Under the pieces are notes generated by a model. That model was not told the origin of the DNA, made no database searches, and worked only from the letters and a program-made list of their open reading frames with translations. From positions 353,741 through 367,408 of the forward strand of contig DPVM01000005.1 in NCBI GenBank assembly GCA_003526845.1: 13,668 nucleotides of DNA. The letters run 5' to 3'. The translations under genes and the position numbers were made by a program. Below are positions 6,822 through 13,653 of the stretch, in pieces. The stretch's first letter is position 1. The number at the start of each line of letters is the position of its first letter. This DNA comes from Oscillospiraceae bacterium (GTDB taxonomy: Bacteria; Bacillota; Clostridia; Oscillospirales; Acutalibacteraceae).

Positions 6822-7289
6822 ATGCGAATAGGTCACGGCTACGATGTCCACAAATTAATCGAGGGCAGACGGCTTATAGTCGGCGGTGTTGAAATTCCGC
6901 ACACTATGGGCTTGCTCGGTCACAGCGATGCCGATGTTTTGCTCCACGCAATCTCCGATGCTTTGCTCGGCGCGTGCGCAATGGGTGATATAGGCAAGCT
7001 TTTTCCCGATACCGACGATAGGTGGGAGGGCGCTGATTCACTTGTTCTTCTTCATGAGGTTGTTAAAAAAATTAACGAAAACGGTTTTTATATCGAAAAT
7101 ATCGACTCAACATTAATTGCTCAAAAACCTAAAATGAGCCCTTATATTGAGCAAATGCGTGCCAATATTGCCGATGCGTGCGGTGTTGACATTTCGGCTG
7201 TAAGCGTTAAAGCCACAACAGAGGAAAAACTCGGCTTTACAGGCAGAGAAGAGGGTATTTCGGCTCATGCGGTCGCTTTGATTAAATGA
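6822..7289 (+). CDS. ispF: 2-C-methyl-D-erythritol 2,4-cyclodiphosphate synthase
   Basis: The fifth MEP-pathway enzyme, cyclising CDP-ME 2-phosphate to MEcPP with release of CMP; a Zn-dependent homotrimer. I start it at ATG 6822 (155 residues) rather than at the in-frame TTG at 6792. This gives the canonical N-terminus MRIGHGYDVH and puts the zinc ligands at Asp8, His10 and His42, as in E. coli, with SD GGAAAGG (6807-6813) 8 nt upstream. Also seen are LGHSDADVLLHAISDAL, DIGKLFPDTD, IAQKPKMSPYI and the signature TTEEKLGFTGREEGI near the C-terminus. ispD lies immediately upstream; many bacteria keep the two adjacent or fused. Confidence 0.96.
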   Translation: MRIGHGYDVHKLIEGRRLIVGGVEIPHTMGLLGHSDADVLLHAISDALLGACAMGDIGKLFPDTDDRWEGADSLVLLHEVVKKINENGFYIENIDSTLIAQKPKMSPYIEQMRANIADACGVDISAVSVKATTEEKLGFTGREEGISAHAVALIK

Positions 7290-7298
7290 GGTGCTATT

Positions 7299-8420
7299 AT
7301 GAGATTTAATAAAGACAAAACCTTCAAAATTATGCAAATCACCGATATGCAGGAGATTCCTGCTATATCGCCCGATACAATGAAACTGCTTGATGCGGCT
7401 GTCGAGGCTGAAAAGCCCGATTTGGTTGTTTATACCGGCGACCAAATCAAGGGCTACGGAGTTACATATAAAGGTAAGGGTAAGGAACTTGAAAATGCGG
7501 TTAAATCGACTGTTCAAAAACTCCTCGAGCCGGTTACAAAACGGGGAATCCCTTATGCCGTCACTTTCGGCAATCACGACAGACAGGTCGGCATTTCAAA
7601 TAAGGACCAATTTGAGCATATCTATAAAACACTCGGTATTTGCATCGGCGAGCAGGCAGAGGGTATAGACGGCGGCGGTACATACAATATCCCGATTAAA
7701 TCGTCCGACGGATGCGACAGAGATGTTGCAAACCTCTATCTTTTTGACAGCGGAACAGACGCAAAGGGCGGCGGATATGAGCCGTTCGACCCTGCCATTA
7801 TCAAATGGTATCAAAAAACGCGTGACGAACTTAAAGACAAAAACGGCGACTATGTTCCGTCAATTGTTTTTCAGCATATTCCGATGGATGAATATTATCG
7901 TGTTTTAAAACGCGTATCAAAGCATGAAAAAGGCGCAATCCGCGCATTCAGAACACATAAAAACGAATATTACAAGGTCGGAGACACCTGCGACAAAAAC
8001 GATATTTTGCTTGAACCCCCATCGGTTCCGAATGCCAATACCGGCGAGTTCGACGCTATTTCAGAATGCGGCGATGTCAAGGCTGTTTTTGTCGGCCACG
8101 ATCATAAAAACAGCTTTGTCGGAACATATAAGGGTGTTGATTTGGGCTTTACGCAGTCCTCGGGTTTTAATGTCTACGGCAACAGAACAAAGCGCGGTGT
8201 GCGTGTAATCGTTCTCAACGAGGATGAACCCGATAAATATAAAACATACACAAGAACATTTGATGAACTTGTCGGCAAAAAGGTTTCAAAACCGCTTTAT
8301 GATTTCTTTTCATCAAAAGCACCCGAAACTGTTGACGCCGCAATACCGATGATAACAAAGGCTGTAGGAGTTTTGGCTGTCATCGTCGCAATAATCGTTT
8401 TGCTGATTAAATTTTTATGA
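7299..8420 (+). CDS. Calcineurin-like metallophosphoesterase with C-terminal membrane anchor
   Basis: A 373-residue binuclear-metal phosphoesterase. Ordered motifs: ITDMQE (Asp16), TGDQI (Asp48), FGNHDR (Asn92-His93), FQHIP (His193) and GHDHKN (His267, His269). In motif I the usual DxH is D-M-Q, so Gln18 stands at one metal-ligand position. The layout resembles the Dcr2-like branch, but the substrate is unknown. There is no signal peptide. A single hydrophobic helix, about 352-372, ends the protein with KFL, so the enzyme looks tail-anchored with its catalytic domain in the cytoplasm. The SD GAGGTG (7288-7293) overlaps the ispF stop. Position before gtrA and eutABC suggests, but does not prove, a role at the membrane with a phosphorylated lipid or headgroup. 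Confidence 0.88.
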   Translation: MRFNKDKTFKIMQITDMQEIPAISPDTMKLLDAAVEAEKPDLVVYTGDQIKGYGVTYKGKGKELENAVKSTVQKLLEPVTKRGIPYAVTFGNHDRQVGISNKDQFEHIYKTLGICIGEQAEGIDGGGTYNIPIKSSDGCDRDVANLYLFDSGTDAKGGGYEPFDPAIIKWYQKTRDELKDKNGDYVPSIVFQHIPMDEYYRVLKRVSKHEKGAIRAFRTHKNEYYKVGDTCDKNDILLEPPSVPNANTGEFDAISECGDVKAVFVGHDHKNSFVGTYKGVDLGFTQSSGFNVYGNRTKRGVRVIVLNEDEPDKYKTYTRTFDELVGKKVSKPLYDFFSSKAPETVDAAIPMITKAVGVLAVIVAIIVLLIKFL

Positions 8421-8434
8421 TAAAGGAGTAAGCT

Positions 8435-8965
8435 ATGAATGATAAAGTGAATAAAAAAGACAACGCGTTTGTTCGTTGGACTGAAAAACACGCCGAGTTT
8501 TGGAAATTTATCAAATTCAACTGCGCAGGAGCACTTTCAAATATTCCCGAATTTGCAACACAGCTGGTTTTGCTTTATCTCGTGTTCAAATGTGCCGATG
8601 ATCCGAATGCACGCGGTACGCAAATTTCATACTATTGCTCAACATTCGTCGGCTATGCCGTTGCGTTTATCTTAAACAGAAAAATCACTTTCCATGCAGA
8701 TGCAAATCCGTTCGTTTCAACAGTTTTGTATGTTTTGATGGTAATTTTCACGATATGGGCAAAAGGCATTATCGGTCCTTGGGTCTCAAATCTCACAAAT
8801 GATTTTCTGCCGGGTACAGTTGCGCCTACCGTTGCAACGCTTATAGGTATGGGTATTCCCGTAATATGGACCTACCCCTGTAACCGCTTTATTATCCACA
8901 GAAAGAAAAAGCCGGTGCAGAATGAGCAATCATCGCAAGAAACAGAAAATACAGAAGAAATTTAA
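8435..8965 (+). CDS. GtrA-family four-helix membrane protein
   Basis: A 176-residue integral membrane protein with four predicted transmembrane segments at about 25-52, 65-83, 95-115 and 130-147. Family marks are FIKFNCAGALSN at the first helix, a central AFILNRKITF, and a terminal WTYPCNRFIIH followed by a basic then acidic hydrophilic tail. GtrA proteins are thought to help move polyprenyl-linked sugars across the membrane or act with cell-surface glycosyltransferases; Clostridia often have copies with no glycosyltransferase nearby, as here. The SD AAAGGAG (8422-8428) precedes the ATG, 14 nt after the phosphoesterase stop; eutA begins 3 nt after its stop. The link to a polyprenyl carrier would fit the isoprenoid genes upstream, but that is speculation. 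Confidence 0.85.
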   Translation: MNDKVNKKDNAFVRWTEKHAEFWKFIKFNCAGALSNIPEFATQLVLLYLVFKCADDPNARGTQISYYCSTFVGYAVAFILNRKITFHADANPFVSTVLYVLMVIFTIWAKGIIGPWVSNLTNDFLPGTVAPTVATLIGMGIPVIWTYPCNRFIIHRKKKPVQNEQSSQETENTEEI

Positions 8966-8968
8966 TTT

Positions 8969-10285
8969 ATGGAAAACGAAACATTACTTTCCGTCGGTAT
9001 TGATATAGGCACAACTACAACTCACCTCATAATCAGCAAAATTGCCATTGAAGTTGAGGGCGGTTTCGGCACAGTGCCGCATGCAAAAATCAGCGATAAA
9101 AAAATTGTATACAAAAGCCCTGTTTATTTTACCCCTTTGGACAAAAGGGGTAATATTGATATTGATGCCGTTGCAAGTATCATAAATTCAGAATATCAAA
9201 TCGCAGGCGTTTCAAAATCCGATTTACAAAGCGGTGCTGTCATCATAACCGGCGAAAGTTCGAAAAAAGATAATGCAAGAGCGGTGCTTCAAAAAATCGC
9301 CGATGCGTCGGGTGATTTTGTCGCCGCGCAGGCAGGTGCACAGCTTGAATCGTTCCTCGCCGGTAAGGGCGTCGGTGCAGATGAGTTCAGTTCGCAGAGC
9401 GGCAAGGTGACAGCAAATATTGATATAGGCGGCGGAACTACAAATATTTCCGTATTTTCAAACGGCAAAATTATCGACGATTGTTGTCTTAATATCGGCG
9501 GCAGGCTTATAAAATATGAAAACGTTGCTGAAATTGTGTCCGAAACAATTTCGAATTTTTACTCAAATTGTAAAGATGCACGCGATTTTTGTGAAAAAAG
9601 TGCTGATATAATTTATAACGCCCTGATTGAAAATAATGATTTGATAGATTCGACACTTGTTACAAATCATTTGCTCTCCTGCGGCGTTGTTCCCGATACG
9701 GTAATGTTTTCCGGCGGCGTCGGCGAATGTATATACAATATGCCGACCGACAATTCATTCGGAGATATAGGTTGTATGCTCGCCGAATGTATAAAAAACA
9801 AATTTGAAAGCACATCACTCGAAATACTGACTGTCGATAACCCAATCAGAGCAACCGTTATCGGTTCGGGCAATTTCAGTATGGAAATTTCAGGCAGTAC
9901 GATTCAGTATTCAGAGTCAATGACTTTTCCGCTCAAAAATCTTGAGTGCCTGCATAATTTAAACGATTTGTCAAACAAGCCTTGCGCATTTTGCCCCTCG
10001 TCGGACAAAACGCCGTCGTTTGATTTCGTCAATAGCCTTGCGCGCGATATATCCGTCGCCGCTTACGGCATGATTGAAAATAATATTCCGCTTGTTGTTG
10101 TCACAAAGCACGATTGTTCAAAGGCGCTCGGGCTTTGTCTCAGACAGTATTTACCGCATGATTATCCGTTTATCTGTTTGGACGGTATATTGTGCAGAAA
10201 GGGCGATTTTATAGACATCGGCTCGCCGATTGCAAACGGCAGAGCAGTGCCTGTTGTCGTAAAAACTCTTGTCTTTGGAGGATAG
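8969..10285 (+). CDS. eutA: Ethanolamine ammonia-lyase reactivating factor EutA
   Basis: A 438-residue actin-like ATPase that exchanges damaged cobalamin out of EutBC for fresh adenosylcobalamin. Nucleotide-binding motifs are VGIDIGTTTTHL (phosphate 1, about 9-20), NIDIGGGTTNISVF (phosphate 2, about 150-163) and VMFSGGVGECIY (adenosine, about 245-256). VIITGESSKKDNA, NPIRATVIGSG and the end GDFIDIGSPI…VPVVVKTL match EutA throughout. Compared with E. coli EutA (467 residues as I recall it) it is a little shorter, with the segment after NIGGRLIKYE reduced. No clear SD lies before the ATG; the gap to gtrA is 3 nt, so translation probably depends on coupling. A perfect 10-bp hairpin lies at 9129-9153. 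EutB follows after 2 nt. Confidence 0.94.
   Translation: MENETLLSVGIDIGTTTTHLIISKIAIEVEGGFGTVPHAKISDKKIVYKSPVYFTPLDKRGNIDIDAVASIINSEYQIAGVSKSDLQSGAVIITGESSKKDNARAVLQKIADASGDFVAAQAGAQLESFLAGKGVGADEFSSQSGKVTANIDIGGGTTNISVFSNGKIIDDCCLNIGGRLIKYENVAEIVSETISNFYSNCKDARDFCEKSADIIYNALIENNDLIDSTLVTNHLLSCGVVPDTVMFSGGVGECIYNMPTDNSFGDIGCMLAECIKNKFESTSLEILTVDNPIRATVIGSGNFSMEISGSTIQYSESMTFPLKNLECLHNLNDLSNKPCAFCPSSDKTPSFDFVNSLARDISVAAYGMIENNIPLVVVTKHDCSKALGLCLRQYLPHDYPFICLDGILCRKGDFIDIGSPIANGRAVPVVVKTLVFGG
9129..9153 (+). other. Intragenic perfect hairpin in eutA
   Basis: TTACCCCTTT (9129-9138) and AAAGGGGTAA (9144-9153) form a 10-bp perfect inverted repeat with a 5-nt loop, inside the coding region around residues 54-62. 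No T run follows on either strand. It could be an RNA stability element, a pause site or a DNA-binding palindrome; the sequence does not decide. Confidence 0.5.
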
Positions 10286-10287
10286 GT

Positions 10288-11649
10288 ATGAAGCTTAATA
10301 CAAACCTTTTCGGAATTAACTATGATTTTAAATCCGTCAAAGAGGTTATGGCTAAAGCGAACGAACAAAAAAGCGGCGACACCCTTGCAGGTATCGGCGC
10401 AAAGGATGCGAAAGAACGCGTTGCGGCAAAATATGTTCTTTCCGACTTAACCGTTGAGGATATAACCTCTTCACCCGCTGTTGACTATAATAAAGACAGC
10501 GTAACTAAAATAATTATCGACGATTTGAATAAATCGGAATACGAAAAAATCAAGTCACTCACAATCGGCGAACTGCGTGAGGTTATTTTGGATAACCGAA
10601 TCACCGGCGACGAAATATTGCAAAAGGCAACGGGTATGACTTCCGAGGTTATTGCCGCACTCGCAAAGCTGATGAGCAATCTCGATTTGATGTATGTTGC
10701 ACGAAAACTACATATCACAGCCACTTGCAATACCACTATCGGTGAGGTTGGCACATTTGCGTCGCGCCTTCAGCCCAATCATCCAACCGATGATATAAAG
10801 GGCATCACTGCGTCTTTGCTTGAGGGCCTTTCCTACGGCGCAGGCGATGCGGTAATAGGACTTAATCCTGCTATTGATACCGTCAAAAGCACCTCCGATG
10901 TTTTGAATCTTTTTAACGATGTCAAAACACGCCTTGAAATCCCCACGCAAATATGCGTTCTTTCTCACATTTCAACTCAAATCGAGGCACTTAAGCAGGG
11001 CGTTCCGATGGATTTGTGTTTTCAGTCAATAGCGGGTAGTGAAATGGCTCTTGATTCATTTGGCACAAATGTTGAACAACTCGAGTATGCAAACGGTTTG
11101 ATGAAAAAATATTCGACCGCAAAAGGTCCTAATTATATGTATTTTGAAACGGGTCAGGGCAGTGAACTTTCGTCAAATTCTCATAACGGCGCAGATCAGC
11201 TTGTAATGGAATCGCGTTGCTACGGCTTGGCAAGGCATTATCATCCGTTTCTTGTCAACACCGTTGTCGGCTTTATCGGACCGGAGTATATTTATGATAC
11301 AAAGGAGCTTATCCGAGCTGCACTCGAGGATAATTTCTGCGGTCATATGCACGGCTTGCCCATGGGTTGTGATATTTGCTATACAAATCATATGAAAGCA
11401 GATCAAAACGATGCCGATAGCTTGCTTGTTATGCTTGTCAATTCAGGGTGCCATTATATTATGTCAATTCCGCAAAGCGACGATGTTATGTTGATGTATC
11501 AGTCAACCTCATATCATGATATTGCCGCAATTCGCGAAATGATGTCGCTTTCACCGATTAAGCCGTTTGAAAAATGGCTTGAAAAATACGGCATTTGGGA
11601 AAACGGAAAGCTTGGTAAAAATGCCGGCAATCCGCGCGTGTTTTTATAG
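10288..11649 (+). CDS. eutB: Ethanolamine ammonia-lyase large subunit
   Basis: The catalytic subunit of the adenosylcobalamin-dependent radical enzyme that splits ethanolamine into acetaldehyde and ammonia. I start it at ATG 10288 (453 residues, matching the E. coli length), with SD GGAGGA (10277-10282) 5 nt upstream; an in-frame extension to 10192 overlaps eutA and resembles no EutB. With this start the E. coli active-site residues fall at the same numbers: Arg160 and Gln162 in FASRLQPNHPTDD, Asn193 in GLNPAID, Glu287 in YFETGQGSE, and Asp362 in MGCDICYTNH. This is a TIM-barrel protein forming an (EutB-EutC)6-type complex. All substrate-binding residues are intact, so activity is expected. 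EutC follows after 12 nt. Confidence 0.97.
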   Translation: MKLNTNLFGINYDFKSVKEVMAKANEQKSGDTLAGIGAKDAKERVAAKYVLSDLTVEDITSSPAVDYNKDSVTKIIIDDLNKSEYEKIKSLTIGELREVILDNRITGDEILQKATGMTSEVIAALAKLMSNLDLMYVARKLHITATCNTTIGEVGTFASRLQPNHPTDDIKGITASLLEGLSYGAGDAVIGLNPAIDTVKSTSDVLNLFNDVKTRLEIPTQICVLSHISTQIEALKQGVPMDLCFQSIAGSEMALDSFGTNVEQLEYANGLMKKYSTAKGPNYMYFETGQGSELSSNSHNGADQLVMESRCYGLARHYHPFLVNTVVGFIGPEYIYDTKELIRAALEDNFCGHMHGLPMGCDICYTNHMKADQNDADSLLVMLVNSGCHYIMSIPQSDDVMLMYQSTSYHDIAAIREMMSLSPIKPFEKWLEKYGIWENGKLGKNAGNPRVFL

Positions 11650-11661
11650 GAGGTCGCAATT

Positions 11662-12360
11662 ATGAACGATTATTTTGATTCTCTTTGTGCCGCAACTCCG
11701 GCGCGTCTTCAAATCGGCAGAACCGGCAGTCGCTATAAAACAAAAAGTTATCTCGACTTTCGTGCCGCTCATGCCGCCGCAACTGATGCCGTAATGACAG
11801 AGGTTTCTCAAAAAACGCTTGACAAACTCGGACTTTTCGAGGTTAAAACAAAGTGCTCGGATAAATACGAAATGCTCACCCGACCCGATTGGGGAAGATA
11901 TTTTGATGACGATACAAAATCGTTTCTTCTTCAAAATGCAACAGTCGGCGCCGATGTTCAGATTTATTGCGGCGACGGCTTATCCTCTCCGTCAATCGCG
12001 GCAAACATTCCCGATTTGTTACCGATGGTGACAATGGCGCTTAAGCAAAATAATGTTTCCGTCGGAAAGCCGTTTTTTGTCCGCTATTGCCGTGTTAATA
12101 CCGCTCGCGAAATCGGACCGCTTTTAAAAGCTAAAGTTGTCTGTGTTCTCATCGGCGAACGTCCGGGACTTCTTACCGATGAAAGTATGTCGGCATACAT
12201 TGCCTACAATCCGCGGCCTGAAATGAGTGAATCGGATTATACGGTTGTTTCCAATATCAGCCGTCACGGTATGCCGCCGGTTGAAGCAGGTGCATACATT
12301 GCAGATATTATCATGCAAATGCTCAAACAAAAAGCAAGCGGACTCGCTTTGAAACTGTAA
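11662..12360 (+). CDS. eutC: Ethanolamine ammonia-lyase small subunit
   Basis: The small subunit, which with EutB forms the cobalamin-binding interface. At 232 residues it lacks much of the N-terminal extension of E. coli EutC (about 295 residues) but keeps the conserved core: TPARLQIGRTGSRYKTKSYL and FRAAHAAATDAV (12-44), LTRPDWGRY (72-80), VQIYCGDGLSS (99-109), FVRYCRVNTAREIG, VCVLIGERPGL and SNISRHGMPPVEAGAYIADI near the end. The missing N-terminal region in enteric enzymes is linked to solubility and to packaging into the Eut microcompartment, so its absence fits the lack of shell genes here. A strong SD AGGAGGT (11648-11654) overlaps the eutB stop. It is the last gene of the operon; a hairpin terminator begins 13 nt after the stop. 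Confidence 0.95.
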   Translation: MNDYFDSLCAATPARLQIGRTGSRYKTKSYLDFRAAHAAATDAVMTEVSQKTLDKLGLFEVKTKCSDKYEMLTRPDWGRYFDDDTKSFLLQNATVGADVQIYCGDGLSSPSIAANIPDLLPMVTMALKQNNVSVGKPFFVRYCRVNTAREIGPLLKAKVVCVLIGERPGLLTDESMSAYIAYNPRPEMSESDYTVVSNISRHGMPPVEAGAYIADIIMQMLKQKASGLALKL

Positions 12361-12365
12361 TAACG

Positions 12366-12401
12366 AAAAACGCCCCTTGCAGATTTCTCCGCAAGGGGGT
12401 T
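12366..12401. terminator. Bidirectional terminator between eutC and metA
   Basis: An 8-bp stem, CCCCTTGC (12373-12380) with GCAAGGGG (12391-12398), encloses a 10-nt loop. Read on the minus strand it is followed by CG and five T residues (complement of 12366-12370), a good tail for metA. On the plus strand it is followed by G and TTATT, weaker. It lies between convergent stop codons. Confidence 0.8.
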
Positions 12402-12416
12402 ATTAATATATACATA

Positions 12417-13331
12417 TTATAATGTGTTGAGGTCGTACGGTGTTTTTTGATATACAAAATAGTTCAGCCAATTATTAAATAAAAGATTCGCTGTGCTCTT
12501 CCATGTCATTTTAGGAACGGCATTTGTATCATCATTTGGGAAATAGTTGTAAGGTATGTCGATTTTGAGTCCCTTTTCAACATCTCTGAAATATTCTTTA
12601 GCTAATGTGTCGCGGTCATATTCACAATGACCCATTATAAAGAAATTCCTGCACTCCATATCCGCAACGATGTTGACACCCGATATATCGCTGTAAGACA
12701 AAATCTGCAAATCCTTTACCTTTGCTATATCTTGTCTGTCAACTGCAGTATGTCGTGAATGCGGAAAATAGTATATATCGTCAAATCCGCGCATCAGCGG
12801 ATGTGTGTCATCAAGTGAACGATGGGGGAACACGCCAAACATTTTGCTCTTAAGCGTATATTTTGGTATCCCGTAGTGATAATAAAGCCCTGCCTGTGCT
12901 CCCCAACATATATGGAAAGTTGAGTAAACATTCTTTTTGCTCCATTCCATAATTTTGCAAAGCTCATCCCAATAGTCAACCTCTTCGTACGACATAAGCT
13001 CAACAGGTGCGCCGGTAATTATCATTCCGTCATATCTGTTGTTCTTGATTTCGTCAAAGGTGTAATAGAACTTGTCCAAATGGCTCTTTGAAACATTCTT
13101 TGCAATGTGTGTTGCAACCTGCAAAAACTCAATGTCAACCTGCAATGGGGAGTTGCTTAAAAGGCGAAGCAATTGAGTTTCCGTCACTTCTTTAGTAGGC
13201 ATCAGGTTTAATATAATGATTTTCAGCGGTCTGATATTTTGCGTGTCGGCACGCATATTGCTCATCACGAATATGTTTTCAATTTCCAAACGCTGTTTAG
13301 CCGGCAATTCATTGTCGATTCTGATAGGCAA
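12417..13331 (-). CDS. metA: Homoserine O-acetyltransferase (MetA type)
   Basis: Acylates homoserine, the first committed step to methionine. I start it at TTG 13331 (304 residues): this gives the family N-terminus MPIRIDNELPA, leaves AGAGGGG as an SD 8 nt upstream, and reproduces standard MetA numbering. An upstream in-frame TTG at 13349 would overlap that SD. Catalytic Cys142 lies in FHICWGAQAG, and His235 and Glu237 in MGHCEYD. Residue 111 is Glu (TGAPVE). In this family Glu111 marks acetyl-CoA use, as in Bacillus cereus, and Gly111 marks succinyl-CoA use, as in E. coli; the enzyme is therefore predicted to be an acetyltransferase although its name in databases is often succinyltransferase. 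It is a single-gene unit with its own promoter and terminator. The short leader leaves no room for a SAM riboswitch or T-box. Confidence 0.96.
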   Translation of the reverse strand: MPIRIDNELPAKQRLEIENIFVMSNMRADTQNIRPLKIIILNLMPTKEVTETQLLRLLSNSPLQVDIEFLQVATHIAKNVSKSHLDKFYYTFDEIKNNRYDGMIITGAPVELMSYEEVDYWDELCKIMEWSKKNVYSTFHICWGAQAGLYYHYGIPKYTLKSKMFGVFPHRSLDDTHPLMRGFDDIYYFPHSRHTAVDRQDIAKVKDLQILSYSDISGVNIVADMECRNFFIMGHCEYDRDTLAKEYFRDVEKGLKIDIPYNYFPNDDTNAVPKMTWKSTANLLFNNWLNYFVYQKTPYDLNTL

Positions 13332-13370
13332 ATTATCAACCCCTCTCAAATTGTTTACTGTTGAAAACTA

Positions 13371-13399
13371 ATTATATCAAATATAGTTTATTAATTCAA
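13371..13399 (-). promoter_or_regulatory. Promoter of metA with extended -10
   Basis: On the minus strand TTGAAT (13399-13394), a 17-bp spacer, then TATAAT (13376-13371) preceded by TGA, i.e. an extended -10. The start point near 13364 gives a leader of about 33 nt before the TTG start. No riboswitch, T-box or clear operator palindrome lies between promoter and gene. Confidence 0.75.
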
Positions 13400-13535
13400 G
13401 ATATCTTTTAATTTATTATATATATTATAACATTATATATGTATTTTATCTCAGTTTTGCATAATTAATAGAAATAATACCTTTTTTTGACTATTTATGT
13501 ACTAATTGTCAAAATACTGTATTTTTTGAAATTTA
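13400..13535. other. AT-rich non-coding spacer between metA and the right-edge promoter
   Basis: Together with its flanking promoters this is part of a roughly 340-bp stretch without a gene (13332-13668). It is almost entirely A and T, with several TATA-like runs, and I see no open frame with a start signal, RNA gene or riboswitch fold in it. It probably includes the A/T-rich upstream (UP-like) DNA of the rightward promoter. Confidence 0.6.
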
Positions 13536-13548
13536 TTGAAAAAAGTGC

Positions 13549-13576
13549 TTGACTTTTGCTTGCAAAATGATATAAT
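13549..13576 (+). promoter_or_regulatory. Strong rightward promoter, probably of a stable-RNA operon
   Basis: TTGACT (13549-13554), 16-bp spacer, perfect TATAAT (13571-13576) with an extended TGA before it, and an A-rich block immediately upstream. Transcription would start near 13583 and run off the right edge. No ribosome binding site or open frame follows. The first transcribed bases can form a GCTGT/ACAGC hairpin (13583-13587/13596-13600). Tandem strong promoters with no adjacent ORF are typical of rRNA operons; that identity is inference. Confidence 0.65.
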
Positions 13577-13618
13577 ACAAAAGCTGTTTGAAACGACAGC
13601 ACGTCACAGAACTTCATG

Positions 13619-13653
13619 TTCAAGTCCTTCAAAAAAAGTTGAAAAAACTTGAA
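13619..13653 (+). repeat. Imperfect inverted repeat between the two promoter copies
   Basis: TTCAAGT (13619-13625) pairs with ACTTGAA (13647-13653), and inside it TTCAA (13628-13632) with TTGAA (13639-13643). The right half also contains a tandem decamer, TTGAAAAAAC then TTGAAAAAAG (13639-13658). It lies in the predicted leader of the first promoter and directly upstream of the second -35. Confidence 0.4.

Noticed and set aside
7113..7577. 154-codon minus-strand frame spanning ispF and the phosphoesterase
   Set aside because: Antisense to two well-supported genes, with no start signal or family resemblance.
8900..8968. EutV-type antiterminator hairpins or a cobalamin riboswitch before eutA
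   Set aside because: gtrA coding sequence runs to 8965 and eutA starts at 8969. There is no leader, no paired hexaloop hairpins and no B12-box.
10192..10287. 32-residue N-terminal extension of EutB overlapping eutA
   Set aside because: Cys/Arg-rich with no resemblance to EutB. The ATG at 10288 has a strong SD and reproduces E. coli active-site numbering exactly.
13332..13349. Upstream TTG start for MetA
   Set aside because: It would translate the SD itself. The TTG at 13331 gives the family N-terminus and exact catalytic numbering.
13332..13370. SAM riboswitch or T-box in the metA leader
   Set aside because: The leader from the predicted start is about 33 nt, too short and AT-rich. Nothing upstream of the promoter resembles these folds.
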